DNA of 64,000 bases from Pedobacter steynii (GTDB lineage: Bacteria; Bacteroidota; Bacteroidia; Sphingobacteriales; Sphingobacteriaceae), in the NCBI RefSeq assembly GCF_001721645.1, contig NZ_CP017141.1:5890001-5954000 (forward strand), written 5' to 3'. A program made the translations under genes and the position numbers. Numbering within the stretch: the stretch's first letter is position 1; the number at the start of each line of letters is the position of its first letter. Shown here in pieces: positions 45,066-52,982 of this stretch. Below the pieces are notes generated by a model that was not told the origin of the DNA, did not search any database, and saw only the letters and a list, made by a program, of their open reading frames with translations.

Positions 45066-46208
45066 TTAGGGTTTGATGATAAGTTTATTTCCCTGCGGAG
45101 TTTGTATCAGGGTAAATTTAATTTCCATTGCCTGAAACATTCTTAGGACTGAAGAGAGGTCTGAGTGTCGGCTGATTGTTCCGGTGATAGTGTCATCAGG
45201 TATGGCTCCCTGATATTCTACTTTTATATTGTACCATCTGGATACTTGACGCATGATTTCAGCAATTCCGGTATCCTTAAATGTCATCTTATTATTTTTC
45301 CAGGCCAGCGCCGTCTTCAGGTTCGCCTCGGCCACCTGTAAACTTTTATCTGGATGTAGCAGCGTTTGCTGCCCGGGTTTTATAGTCGCTACGGTGCCAC
45401 CACCAAATACACGGACAGCGCCTTCTTCCAGCGTAGTAACTATCCTGCCTTCATCAGCATATGTATTGATATTAAAATGGGTTCCCAGGACCTTAACCAG
45501 CTGACCAGCTGATTTTACAATGAAAGGCATGTTCTTATTAGTTGTAACATCGAAGTAAGCTTCACCGGTAAGTTCAACAACGCGCTGCCTACCGGTAAAT
45601 ACTGCCGGATATTTAAGGGATGAGGCTGCATTAAGCATAACCTTGGTTCCATCCGGCAGTTTTACCTGGTATTGCCCCCCATTGGGCGTCTTTATTATAT
45701 TGAGTTGCGTTTTGGTTTTTGTTGATGACATTGAATCTTTAATGTCATAGGTGAGGATACCCTCAGCAGCCTTCGAGATTTTTACTCCATCTATTTCTTT
45801 GATCATACCAGCTTTAATTTCTTCAAGAGCAATAACAGTCCCGTCCGATAAGGTAAGCGTGGCTTTGTTGCCTCCGGGTTGTACCTGGCTAAAAGATAGT
45901 TCGGTATCCTGTTGATCATCCCGCACATACTTTAGAAAGAAGTAGGTACCAATACTTAAGATCAGAATGATGGATGCTGCTATTTTTGCCGGCATCCATA
46001 AGCGTTGGGCAAGGCTTCTGCTGTTTTCTTTCTTTAACCTTGCCCACACCTCATCCATATGTCCTTCAACAATATGCTCATCCATATGCAGGTTACCCGA
46101 TCCAAACTGCTCATACCACTTTTCCACCAGCAGCTTTTCTTCTTCGCTGCAAGTGCCTTGGCGGTACTTTTCCAATAAATGTTTTGCGTTTAGGTCTGAA
46201 TTCAGCAT
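45066..46208 (-). CDS. FecR-family anti-sigma factor
   Basis: 380 residues. The N-terminal cytoplasmic part (LLEKYRQGTCSEEEKLLVEKWYE) carries the FecR_N anti-sigma region. One membrane segment lies at about 73-92 (AASIILILSIGTYFFLKYV). The periplasmic FecR domain follows: LNIIKTPNGGQYQVKLPDGTKVMLNAASSLKYP, then ELTGEAYFDVT and VKVLGTHFNI. The C-terminal region (IAEIMRQVSRWYNIKVEY) contacts the STN domain of SusC. It holds the ECF sigma until SusC binds its ligand. It lies 71 bases behind the sigma gene. Confidence 0.94.
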   Translation of the reverse strand: MLNSDLNAKHLLEKYRQGTCSEEEKLLVEKWYEQFGSGNLHMDEHIVEGHMDEVWARLKKENSRSLAQRLWMPAKIAASIILILSIGTYFFLKYVRDDQQDTELSFSQVQPGGNKATLTLSDGTVIALEEIKAGMIKEIDGVKISKAAEGILTYDIKDSMSSTKTKTQLNIIKTPNGGQYQVKLPDGTKVMLNAASSLKYPAVFTGRQRVVELTGEAYFDVTTNKNMPFIVKSAGQLVKVLGTHFNINTYADEGRIVTTLEEGAVRVFGGGTVATIKPGQQTLLHPDKSLQVAEANLKTALAWKNNKMTFKDTGIAEIMRQVSRWYNIKVEYQGAIPDDTITGTISRHSDLSSVLRMFQAMEIKFTLIQTPQGNKLIIKP

Positions 46209-46279
46209 TACTGTAAATGATTTTATAGGTTCAATTACAGCTATAGTCAGATGAAAAGTCAGGTGGGGGGTAAAAAAAA

Positions 46280-46858
46280 TTATTTATTTAAAAGCAGGGC
46301 CACAAAAAGGAACATGCCCAGTTTTAAGCGAAGGATATGGAGCGCATTCTTTACGTGAGAGCGTACACTTTGTTCTGTAATATTTAGCTGCTCGGCGATT
46401 TCTTTATGACTTAAGTTTTCTTTCCTGCTTAGCTCAAAGACATGGCGCATCTTCGGTGGCAGGTTGTTTATTTCCGCGTCTATTATTGAACATAGCATTT
46501 TTTCCCGGACCAGGTGATCGGTATTGTCAGCATAAGTCGTGAGGAAGGACTGAAAACTATCGACGTAAATAGAAGCTGTGTTTTTGCGGGCGATCAAATT
46601 GATGATCTTATAGCGCACTGCCTTAAACAAGTAGGCATTGAGATTATCGGTGATTTCCAAAGTCTCCCGTTTTGCCCACAGACCTGAGAATATTTCCTGA
46701 ACAATGTCTTTTACTTCTTCCCAATCCCTAAGCTTTCGATAGGCATGGGTAAATAAAACCCCTTTGTACCTGTTATACAGTATAGCAAAAGCCTGCTGAT
46801 CCCCTTTACGCATGAGGTCCAGGAGCACGGTATCATCGGTGGCACTTATTTGGTTCAT
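46280..46858 (-). CDS. ECF sigma factor (FecI-like)
   Basis: 192 residues. Region 2 (AFAILYNRYKGVLFTHAYR, then EVKDIVQEIFSGLWAKRE) and region 4 (LPPKMRHVFELSRKENLSHKEIAEQLNITEQSVRSHV) are complete. A C-terminal hydrophobic tail (LGMFLFVALLLNK) is common in Bacteroidetes SusC-linked sigma factors. It starts the operon sigma, fecR, susC, susD, thioredoxin. It should direct RNA polymerase to the susC promoter upon ligand binding. It is divergent from a lanthipeptide-like precursor at 47192. Confidence 0.95.
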   Translation of the reverse strand: MNQISATDDTVLLDLMRKGDQQAFAILYNRYKGVLFTHAYRKLRDWEEVKDIVQEIFSGLWAKRETLEITDNLNAYLFKAVRYKIINLIARKNTASIYVDSFQSFLTTYADNTDHLVREKMLCSIIDAEINNLPPKMRHVFELSRKENLSHKEIAEQLNITEQSVRSHVKNALHILRLKLGMFLFVALLLNK

Positions 46859-47191
46859 CTTTGGTTTAGTTCCGCAAGTATATAAATTTAATCATTATGT
46901 CTCGCAAAGGAAAGTGATAAAGGTGGTTATAAGCGACTTAACAAAGACGTGACATTGGCATGGCCATCGTAAAAATGTGGAATTATTAATGTGAGGGCGA
47001 TAATTCTGGAAGGTTGTTATAGGCTTCAACGTTTACTGCGAATTACTGCTCAATACTATTACTTTCTAAGGATCTTAAGAAGATATCCATGCTAAAAGCG
47101 TTTACATACCTGCTTACCGGCAGTTCGCAGGAAAGAATTGCATGTGGTTTTTTTATGATATAATTTCAAGGTATTAACCAATCTGTTTTTT
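46859..47191. other. Divergent intergenic region, sigma factor and peptide precursor
   Basis: 333 bases with no protein-like frame. It should carry the promoters of the leftward sigma operon and the rightward peptide. Apart from A/T-rich runs just before 47192 (ending in a T6 tract and ATG), no repeat or clear TAnnTTTG box stood out. Confidence 0.4.
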
Positions 47192-47389
47192 ATGAAAAAG
47201 AAACATTTAAAACTGAACCCGCTTGATTTACAAAAAGAAACCATTGCCAGGCTGACTACTGAAATGATAACGGGAGGAGGACCGGTCACGATCATCGGTT
47301 CTTCCTGCTGGAACAGCTGCCAACCAACTTGTACACTTGATGGAACCAAAGCATCGCAATATGTTAGCAATTGCTGTGCTACAGGTTGA
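47192..47389 (+). CDS. Lanthipeptide-like RiPP precursor, five cysteines, no neighbouring enzyme
   Basis: 65 residues. The leader MKKKHLKLNPLDLQKETIARL fits the K-x-LKLN, L-x-K-x-TIARL pattern of Bacteroidetes class I lanthipeptide precursors and ends in GGG (28-30). The core has Cys39, 43, 47, 61 and 62 with Ser/Thr between them (TIIGSSC, NSCQPTCTLDGTKAS, NCCATG), enough for three to five thioether rings. It has its own terminator. No LanB, LanC or LanT is adjacent; the only LanB in the window is 12 kb away. It may therefore be modified in trans. A disulfide-bonded secreted peptide is the alternative. Confidence 0.82.
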   Translation: MKKKHLKLNPLDLQKETIARLTTEMITGGGPVTIIGSSCWNSCQPTCTLDGTKASQYVSNCCATG

Positions 47390-47437
47390 TTAGCTGTGAC
47401 CGTGTAGTAACACAATTTTTGGGAACCATTAATTTAT

Positions 47438-47460
47438 AGCCGCACCGACTTCGGGCGGCT
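47438..47460 (+). terminator. Terminator of the five-Cys precursor
   Basis: AGCCGC, one bulged A, CCG, loop ACTT, CGG, GCGGCT (47438-47460), then TTATTTAT. It lies 48 bases after the precursor stop. Confidence 0.7.
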
Positions 47461-47581
47461 TTATTTATAATTACAGATACTTGAATTTTCTTGAAAAGTT
47501 TTGCCGGAAAGCGCAAAACAAATTTTTGGTTGCCGGATATACTTATTGCTATATTTGAACGAGAGCGTAATAAACGGGGGT

Positions 47582-47601
47582 GGCACGGCTTAGGCTGTGC
47601 C
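47582..47601. other. Stable tetraloop hairpin upstream of a small ORF
   Basis: GGCACGGC, loop TTAG, GCTGTGCC pair with one G-U (47582-47601). It stands 60 bases ahead of the 47-codon ORF and may be its 5' leader structure or a small RNA. No family recognised. Confidence 0.35.
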
Positions 47602-47661
47602 CTTCTGCTTTAAAGGGAGGTTGGGTCGAGAAAATCTTTATAAAGAGCTATCTTTAAATGT

Positions 47662-47805
47662 ATGGCCCGAAATAAGAAACCTGAAAGATACGAGGGAGAA
47701 AGAAGGGAGCAGATTGAATGGACTATTATGATTATTATTATGATCATCATTGCGCTTGCACTGTTATCCCTACCATTTATTCCTGGTGATCCACCAAAGT
47801 GGTAA
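47662..47805 (+). CDS. Small single-pass membrane protein
   Basis: 47 codons, ATG at 47662. A charged N-terminal 20 residues (RNKKPERYEGERREQIEW) is followed by one long membrane helix of Ile/Met/Leu (about 21-40) and a short PGDPPKW tail. The contrast between charged head and uniform helix, and the good stop, favour a real membrane microprotein. Function unknown; an immunity or small regulatory membrane protein near the peptide precursor is a guess. Confidence 0.55.
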   Translation: MARNKKPERYEGERREQIEWTIMIIIMIIIALALLSLPFIPGDPPKW

Positions 47806-47849
47806 GGTGCGTCAGTGCGTTATTGAGAGAGCGTTAATTTGACAGGCAT

Positions 47850-48245
47850 TTAATCTACAAGATCATATTTAATCGAGGTGGTAAATGATCCTCCTATTGG
47901 CCCCGGTCCTGCTATAGGCGGGAAATAATTACTTGTACCACAAAACTCAATTGCCACTTGCTTTGTTCTTCGTGGCGGTCCATAATTGGTAGGAACATCC
48001 TGCATTACGATTACTGACCGGTGAATAATTGCTGCAGCAAGAATAGCCCCCCAGGCAAAGAGCACAGTGGGCGGCAGCAATGAAAAATAGGTGTGCTGTT
48101 TGGTGCTTAGCGTAAAGTTTAAAGCAGTCCAGGCATAGAGGTCATTGGCAAGATCCTTTGCTTCTGTCAGCAAATCACCATCATCGAGAAGATACAGATC
48201 AGCTGTTTTCAAGGTTACCCCTGCAGGGGTGAATGGATACGGCAT
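47850..48245 (-). CDS. Unknown protein with one central hydrophobic segment
   Basis: 131 residues. The N-terminal 45 residues are acidic and helical (LLDDGDLLTEAKDLANDLYAW), then LSTKQHTYF leads to a hydrophobic stretch PPTVLFAWGAILAAAIIHRSV (about 58-78), and the C-terminal part is beta-like (VAIEFCGTSNYFPP, GSFTTSIKYDLV). The order suggests a family I have seen as hypothetical in Bacteroidetes but cannot name. It is convergent with the 47-codon ORF and divergent from the LytTR regulator. Not assigned a function. Confidence 0.65.
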   Translation of the reverse strand: MPYPFTPAGVTLKTADLYLLDDGDLLTEAKDLANDLYAWTALNFTLSTKQHTYFSLLPPTVLFAWGAILAAAIIHRSVIVMQDVPTNYGPPRRTKQVAIEFCGTSNYFPPIAGPGPIGGSFTTSIKYDLVD

Positions 48246-48341
48246 AGGCTTAAAAATTAGGTTTAAATAAAGAGGAATTTAATAAATAACCCGAATAATT
48301 TAATAATGTAATCGAAATATCATATTGGTTTTAAATAGTTA

Positions 48342-49283
48342 ATGGATGATTTTTTGCTTAAATTTATTTTTTGTAATTGTTGTTGGACTAGACTTAACGA
48401 TTTGGAAACTCTCGCTCATCCCATTAAACGAATCAGATATAACGACCGAAAAATCAGGATCATTGCCATTATCATTGCTTCATACATCGTAACCGAGTAT
48501 GGTGGAAACAGCCCACTGCTTCCACGGCTGCTTACCCTGATGTATTATATCGAATTCGGCGCAACGCTAATTATCACCACCATTCTCGTAGAAACTATCT
48601 ATCGTATAACTCGCTTTCTGGATATCCGGTATCCCTGGAATGAATCTTTACTTAAAAGGATATTGCTGCAGTTTTTACTTGGAATAATATTTCCAACCGT
48701 TGGTTCTTACCTATTGGCTGCATTATATTTTGGCGTTCAGGGATATGATATCATAGACTATAATTTCCACATTTATGCCCTGCCGTTTATTGCACTTTTA
48801 ATTACGCTTTTCAATGTCTATTATTTTGTGCGATACTTACTGGCAGAACGCGCTTACTATAAGCGGATAGATCCGTTATTGGATAGAATGGAAGAACGAA
48901 CAACACCGCTTCAACTTTCAAATGAAAATCGGGCCAATGGTATATTTATCGTGCATACGGTCAATAAAAGTTTTCCGATTGATATTGCTGATATTGCTTA
49001 CTTCTTCAGGGAAGCCAACCATGTATTTTTGCGTCCGTTTGATGGTGAAGACTATCTTCTCAACCAAAGCTTAGACCAGATTGAAAAAGACCTGAATAAC
49101 CGCGACTTTTTCCGGGTAGCCCGGCACATGCTCATCAGCCACAATTCGCTGAAGGATTACCGGCCGCTGAATTTCGGCAAGCTGGCTGTAACGCTAAATC
49201 CCCCATACCGGGAAGCTGTAACCGCAAGTAAACCCCTTTCCCGTAGCTTTCGTCAATGGGTTGCCAATCCCGGCGGCCTGTAG
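48342..49283 (+). CDS. Membrane-anchored LytTR transcriptional regulator
   Basis: 313 residues. About four membrane segments (IIAIIIASYIV, LMYYIEFGATLIITTIL, LLQFLLGIIFPTVGSYLLAALYF, ALPFIALLITLFNVYYFV) fill residues 45-160. A linker (RIDPLLDRMEERT) leads to a LytTR DNA-binding domain from about 200 (GIFIVHTVNKSFPIDIADIAYFFREANHVFLRPFDGEDYLLN, then DFFRVARHMLISHNSLKDY). Unlike the LytTR receiver protein at 35309, it has no receiver, so it is a one-component membrane regulator. It faces rteC across a 410-base gap and may regulate cargo or transfer genes. Confidence 0.85.
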   Translation: MDDFLLKFIFCNCCWTRLNDLETLAHPIKRIRYNDRKIRIIAIIIASYIVTEYGGNSPLLPRLLTLMYYIEFGATLIITTILVETIYRITRFLDIRYPWNESLLKRILLQFLLGIIFPTVGSYLLAALYFGVQGYDIIDYNFHIYALPFIALLITLFNVYYFVRYLLAERAYYKRIDPLLDRMEERTTPLQLSNENRANGIFIVHTVNKSFPIDIADIAYFFREANHVFLRPFDGEDYLLNQSLDQIEKDLNNRDFFRVARHMLISHNSLKDYRPLNFGKLAVTLNPPYREAVTASKPLSRSFRQWVANPGGL

Positions 49284-49693
49284 CGCCTTAATGAAGGATA
49301 ATAGTCGGGTTCTCTATTCAAGCTAATGGGAAGCACCTGGCATAAATACCGCTCAGACTCCCTGCTGCCTGATTATTGTAGATGGCGCTCATGTCGGTAA
49401 ATTCAGCCATTGAAAGCAGAAAATGTAAATATATCAGCGAAAAAAAATATATGCACAACGAATATATAATCTATTCAATTTTGGATTTGCGCTTTATTAG
49501 CTTTACAGTTGCGCCATTACGCCGCTGTGAACTGATATAAATTCTGGCACTTCATGTGGCAATTCGCCTGAAATCCTGTCTATTCATGCCCCTGTTTTAC
49601 CATTTGGCAATATTTACGCTTACAAAATTCCTTTCCTGTTTCTACACATAGATAGATTTGGCGCAAATAATCTTAAACCAAATACATCCCATA
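49284..49693. other. Intergenic region before rteC
   Basis: About 410 bases with no protein-like frame of its own. The TTG-started extension of rteC from 49658 is not needed. It is A/T-rich and holds the second bipartite TTCATG element. It is the right edge of the cargo block and the likely promoter region of rteC. Confidence 0.5.
49551..49588 (+). promoter_or_regulatory. Bipartite TTCATG element, copy 2
   Basis: TTCATGTGGCAATTC starts at 49551 and a second TTCATG starts at 49583, 32 bases later, as at 7224-7261. It lies 106 bases before the rteC start, a sensible operator distance. Binding factor unknown. Confidence 0.45.
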
Positions 49694-50539
49694 ATGGAAA
49701 GATTCACCAATAACCTCTACACCCGGATGCAAAACCAACTGCAGGATATCGCACAGTCGACGGGAGATATGTTACATCTTGCAGAACAATCTTATTATGC
49801 CGTCTTTGAGCATCTTAAGGAACTCAACACTTTTGCCAAAGAATATGATTTTAAAAATGAAGAGGAGGAGGTAAAATTCTTTAAAGAAATCAAACCTTCT
49901 TTTCTGAAAGAAGCGATTTTTTTTGATGCGCTCTTTGGCGTTGAATCCACCAAACCACCTTCAAGTCCAGAGGTGCAAAAGAACTATTACCGCGAACACA
50001 TAGATCGGTTCTGCCGCTATTTTGAACAGAACCAGGAGCTCTATCTATATTATCGGCTCGATCACTCCCATCTGGACCCGGCGATGTTCGTCCGTAAGCC
50101 CGACAGGAATGTGATGATGCCCGCCTATTCCTTAGAAATCGATCCCTCCCATTCCAATGTTTACAGTTTTAAATTCGGAAAGATTCAAGCTCTTGAAGAC
50201 ATGGTCAGCTACATTAAGGGTAGTATAACAGCATTGGATAATGGCGGCGCCCTGCAAACAGTAAGCGACGAAAGGTTAACCTTTACTGGCACAAAGGCAC
50301 AATTCCATGAAGTGATGCAGGCTTTAGAAGCTGCGGGCGTTTTTAACAATGGCAAAGCGAGTACCCGTCTAATCTATGATGTAACACAGAATGCCTGGAA
50401 CATCAGGGTAAGCAATTATTATGGATACTTTCAAACGATCCGTATCCGTAAGAAAAACAGGACCCCCTTCATGGACCTTGCCAAAGAGATGCTGATCCGC
50501 AAAATGGATGACCAGGACGAGCATCCGCGTTTCCATTGA
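49694..50539 (+). CDS. rteC: RteC-type regulator of ICE excision and transfer
   Basis: 281 residues from the ATG at 49694 (MERFTNNLYTRM). A TTG-started extension to 49658 is possible but weaker. The protein is the RteC type: helical N-terminal region (LHLAEQSYYAVFEHLKELNTF), the middle YYREHIDRFCRYFEQNQELYLYYRLDHSHLDPAMF and a C-terminal wing-like part with WNIRVSNYYGYFQTIRIRKKNRTPFMDLAKEM. In CTnDOT, RteC activates the excision operon by binding inverted half-sites upstream of its promoter. It sits at the head of the transfer region and ends in a strong terminator. Confidence 0.9.
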   Translation: MERFTNNLYTRMQNQLQDIAQSTGDMLHLAEQSYYAVFEHLKELNTFAKEYDFKNEEEEVKFFKEIKPSFLKEAIFFDALFGVESTKPPSSPEVQKNYYREHIDRFCRYFEQNQELYLYYRLDHSHLDPAMFVRKPDRNVMMPAYSLEIDPSHSNVYSFKFGKIQALEDMVSYIKGSITALDNGGALQTVSDERLTFTGTKAQFHEVMQALEAAGVFNNGKASTRLIYDVTQNAWNIRVSNYYGYFQTIRIRKKNRTPFMDLAKEMLIRKMDDQDEHPRFH

Positions 50540-50595
50540 TCGGTAAAAATCGATACCCAAAATTTAGCTCTCAACCGACGATCTGGCGGTGCAAT

Positions 50596-50644
50596 GGCCA
50601 GCAGTCCCGTGTTTATATAACACACCGGACTGTTGGCCTTTTTT
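50596..50644 (+). terminator. Intrinsic terminator of rteC
   Basis: GGCCAGCAGTCC (50596-50607) pairs with GGACTGTTGGCC (50627-50638, one G-U) around GTGT/ACAC, followed by T6 (50639-50644). Strong, about 55 bases after the rteC stop. Confidence 0.85.
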
Positions 50645-50748
50645 GTGTCCAAAAAAAATAAATTTTTGAAACGTTTCACTCTAGTATCTAAAACAGAGTT
50701 GCCCAGGTGACAATTTTGCCTTCGTAATCATCACGGTAATGGAGCCTG

Positions 50749-51201
50749 ATGACAAATCAAGACATTATGATCAGCAACATTTCATGGGGACTTTACTTCA
50801 CAGCTTTGGGGCCAATCCTGTTTCTCTATTATACCGTAGTTCTGCTTTTGTTCTTTCGCAACGAGCTACAGTCCCTGTTCGAGTCAAAGCCTTCCCGTAC
50901 TCGGGCAACTCAAGCAGCCGAACTTAAAGTACATTCCAACGCCTCAGAAGGTTCTGTAATTGATGGGATGGAAACGGTAGTAAAGGATTTGCGGCAAATA
51001 TTACACAATGCAGGAAAAGATGCCGACAAGCAGGAACTCCTCCAGCAGCTTAACAGCCGTCTCGCCGGTTACAATGGGTTACGGCATCCCGTATTTCAAC
51101 CAGCTATAATAACGTATTTGATAAACAATGCTGAATCCGTCTGCGGGGTGAGCTTTAGCGAGCAGGAACTCGTGCGTGGATGGGAAAACTTGCCCCGCTG
51201 A
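50749..51201 (+). CDS. Conjugation accessory protein with one membrane segment
   Basis: 150 residues. One membrane segment near the N-terminus (SWGLYFTALGPILFLYYTVVLLLFF, about 11-36) leads to a helical cytoplasmic or periplasmic tail (VVKDLRQILHNAGKDADKQELLQQLNSRL). Not recognised. It follows rteC and precedes a lipoprotein, the same order seen in other Bacteroidetes ICEs, so it is probably an entry-region accessory gene. Confidence 0.7.
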   Translation: MTNQDIMISNISWGLYFTALGPILFLYYTVVLLLFFRNELQSLFESKPSRTRATQAAELKVHSNASEGSVIDGMETVVKDLRQILHNAGKDADKQELLQQLNSRLAGYNGLRHPVFQPAIITYLINNAESVCGVSFSEQELVRGWENLPR

Positions 51202-51267
51202 TTAATCAAAAGGGAATGGCACGCACCCTTAAACAGCGTACCGGATAAACTCTAAATAAAAATTGCT

Positions 51268-52380
51268 ATGAACAAAATTTATGTAAAAACACTGGCTGTG
51301 ATTATGACAGGGCTATCGTTGTTTGCTGCATGCAAGCGTTCGGAAAGTATGGAACCCGACAAATTGAATGCGACAGCCAGCGGCATGCCCACTCCTATCA
51401 CAGGCAAAGAGGGCTTGAGCGTTTCCAATGGCTGGCTGAAATTCAGCAACATGAAAAGCTTTAATACTACGATGGAAATGCTCCAGGAAAAGTTCGGAAC
51501 CCCCAAAAAACTTAAAGGCTGGGAAGCTGCCTACAACCGACAGGGCTATACTTCTCTTCGAAATCTGTATGAGAAGCTGGACGCCGACACATCGGAACGC
51601 AGAACAGCTCCGACTGCTGATTCACTGATCAATGCCAATAAACTTCTGGATTGTCCGGACAGCTGGTTTGCAACTGTGGTAAGTAAGGACGGCTATATCC
51701 AGATTGCAGATACTGTATATAGCTTTAAGCCGGGCAAAGAGAAAGGCGAAGCTTATGCCATTCCTGCCAGGCATGTGAAATCTATTATATCTCGCGTAGA
51801 GCCAGAGCAACTGGAAGGCACCAAAGTGCATTATACTTCATTTCTGCGTATACCTTTTCCAAGATGGGGCGAGGTTGGCGAAGAGCATACCGGTCCGCTC
51901 AGGTTGCCAATCTGCCTTTACATGGGAAGCCCAATGCCTAATTTTTGGGGACAAAGCGGAGGCGATATCTATCACGGTGATAATGGCGATCCTTTTCCGG
52001 AACACAACGGCCGCACAGTAAAATTAAATTATCACCGCTGGCGTGTTGGTTATGTATTCTACGCCTCGACCGGGGTCCGTTTGAAAATGTGGAAACATAC
52101 CCGGTTCGCAGGATGGCAAAGTGTTACTTATGCCGATCAAATGACAATGGAGGCCTGCTGCAAAGGATATGCAGTAACAGCCGGGACAAGCCCATATCAA
52201 TTCAATTCTTCCACATCCCCATCCTGGCCAGGCTTCACCAGGTACGCAGAAAATAATTTCGAGAAAACCCTGAAGTGGGTCGGCTCACCAATTTTCAGCG
52301 AGATCTTACTGGAGCATTTCAACTTTCATTTTAAAGTCAACTACAGGGGCAGGATTGTGGAACGTTCCATTAGGCAATAG
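51268..52380 (+). CDS. Lipoprotein of the transfer region
   Basis: 370 residues. The signal peptide ends in a lipobox (SLFAAC). The mature protein begins with a linker, then VSNGWLKFSNMKSFNTTMEMLQEKFG, a helical middle, and from about 160 a domain with YRHWRVGYVFYAST and YAENNFEKTLKWVGSPIFSEILLEHFNFHF near the end. I am not sure of its family (a Bacteroides DUF of similar build comes to mind but I will not assign it). It ends 241 bases before traE, over a structured segment. Confidence 0.65.
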   Translation: MNKIYVKTLAVIMTGLSLFAACKRSESMEPDKLNATASGMPTPITGKEGLSVSNGWLKFSNMKSFNTTMEMLQEKFGTPKKLKGWEAAYNRQGYTSLRNLYEKLDADTSERRTAPTADSLINANKLLDCPDSWFATVVSKDGYIQIADTVYSFKPGKEKGEAYAIPARHVKSIISRVEPEQLEGTKVHYTSFLRIPFPRWGEVGEEHTGPLRLPICLYMGSPMPNFWGQSGGDIYHGDNGDPFPEHNGRTVKLNYHRWRVGYVFYASTGVRLKMWKHTRFAGWQSVTYADQMTMEACCKGYAVTAGTSPYQFNSSTSPSWPGFTRYAENNFEKTLKWVGSPIFSEILLEHFNFHFKVNYRGRIVERSIRQ

Positions 52381-52409
52381 CAAATCAGTAATGAAAATAA
52401 GTAATGTGT

Positions 52410-52549
52410 CCGGCCTGATGGCCGGCCGCAGCCGGGGATGTTTTGCTTAAAAAAAACTTGTGGATAAGGTGAAGCATGGTTTGGTGAAGATGGAGACAGC
52501 CGCAAGGCTCTGCAGGCCCCTGTCCATCCGGACAGGGGAACCACAGAGC
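52410..52549 (+). ncRNA. Structured RNA-like segment upstream of traE
   Basis: Four hairpins in 140 bases: CCGGCC-TGAT-GGCCGG (52410-52425); AGCC-GCAA-GGCT (52498-52509, a GNRA tetraloop); CCCCTGTCC-ATCC-GGACAGGGG (52517-52538); and an outer GCTCTG (52507-52512) with CAGAGC (52544-52549) enclosing the last. The tetraloop and the outer stem share bases, so they exclude each other, as in attenuators. It could be a small RNA or the 5' leader of the tra operon. CTnDOT has a small RNA (RteR) that lowers tra expression, but identity is not claimed. Confidence 0.45.
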
Positions 52550-52621
52550 ATTATTGAAGAAGGCCAAAGCAGTAGTTGAGGCCGCATCGTGTGCAAGGGA
52601 TTAAATTTTAATCAGTGAGAA

Positions 52622-52954
52622 ATGAAAAACGTGAAGAAGGGATTAAAGATTTCCCGTGTAGCCGGATCAGTGGTAGCAGTGCTGTTCCTTATCGTTATCG
52701 GCTTCTATGCTCAAGCCCAGGACGGGAACCAGGGTATCGCCGATGCCACCGCAAAAGTTAAAGGCTACTTCGAGAAGGGAACTTTTTTGATGTATGCTAT
52801 CGGGGCTCTTGTGGGACTCGTGGGAGCTGTGAAGGTATATAACAAATGGTCAGCCGGAGAACCAGACACGTCCAAGGTTGCCAGTAGCTGGTTTGGCGCC
52901 TGTATCTTTCTGGTAGTCGTAGCAACCATACTCAAAGGCTTTTTCGGTGTATAA
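52622..52954 (+). CDS. traE: TraE (DUF4134), small membrane component of the transfer channel
   Basis: 110 residues. A signal-like hydrophobic N-terminus (VAGSVVAVLFLIVIGFYAQAQD) and two hydrophobic segments (GTFLMYAIGALVGLVGAVKV and ACIFLVVVATILKGFFG) give the DUF4134/TraE profile, including the KVYNKWSAGEPDTSK loop. The family is thought to be VirB2/VirB3-like, an inner-membrane or pilin-type subunit of the Bacteroidetes type IV system. It heads the tra operon. Full length. Confidence 0.92.
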   Translation: MKNVKKGLKISRVAGSVVAVLFLIVIGFYAQAQDGNQGIADATAKVKGYFEKGTFLMYAIGALVGLVGAVKVYNKWSAGEPDTSKVASSWFGACIFLVVVATILKGFFGV

Positions 52955-52982
52955 CCAGGATCAACAATAAAATTATAGTGAT

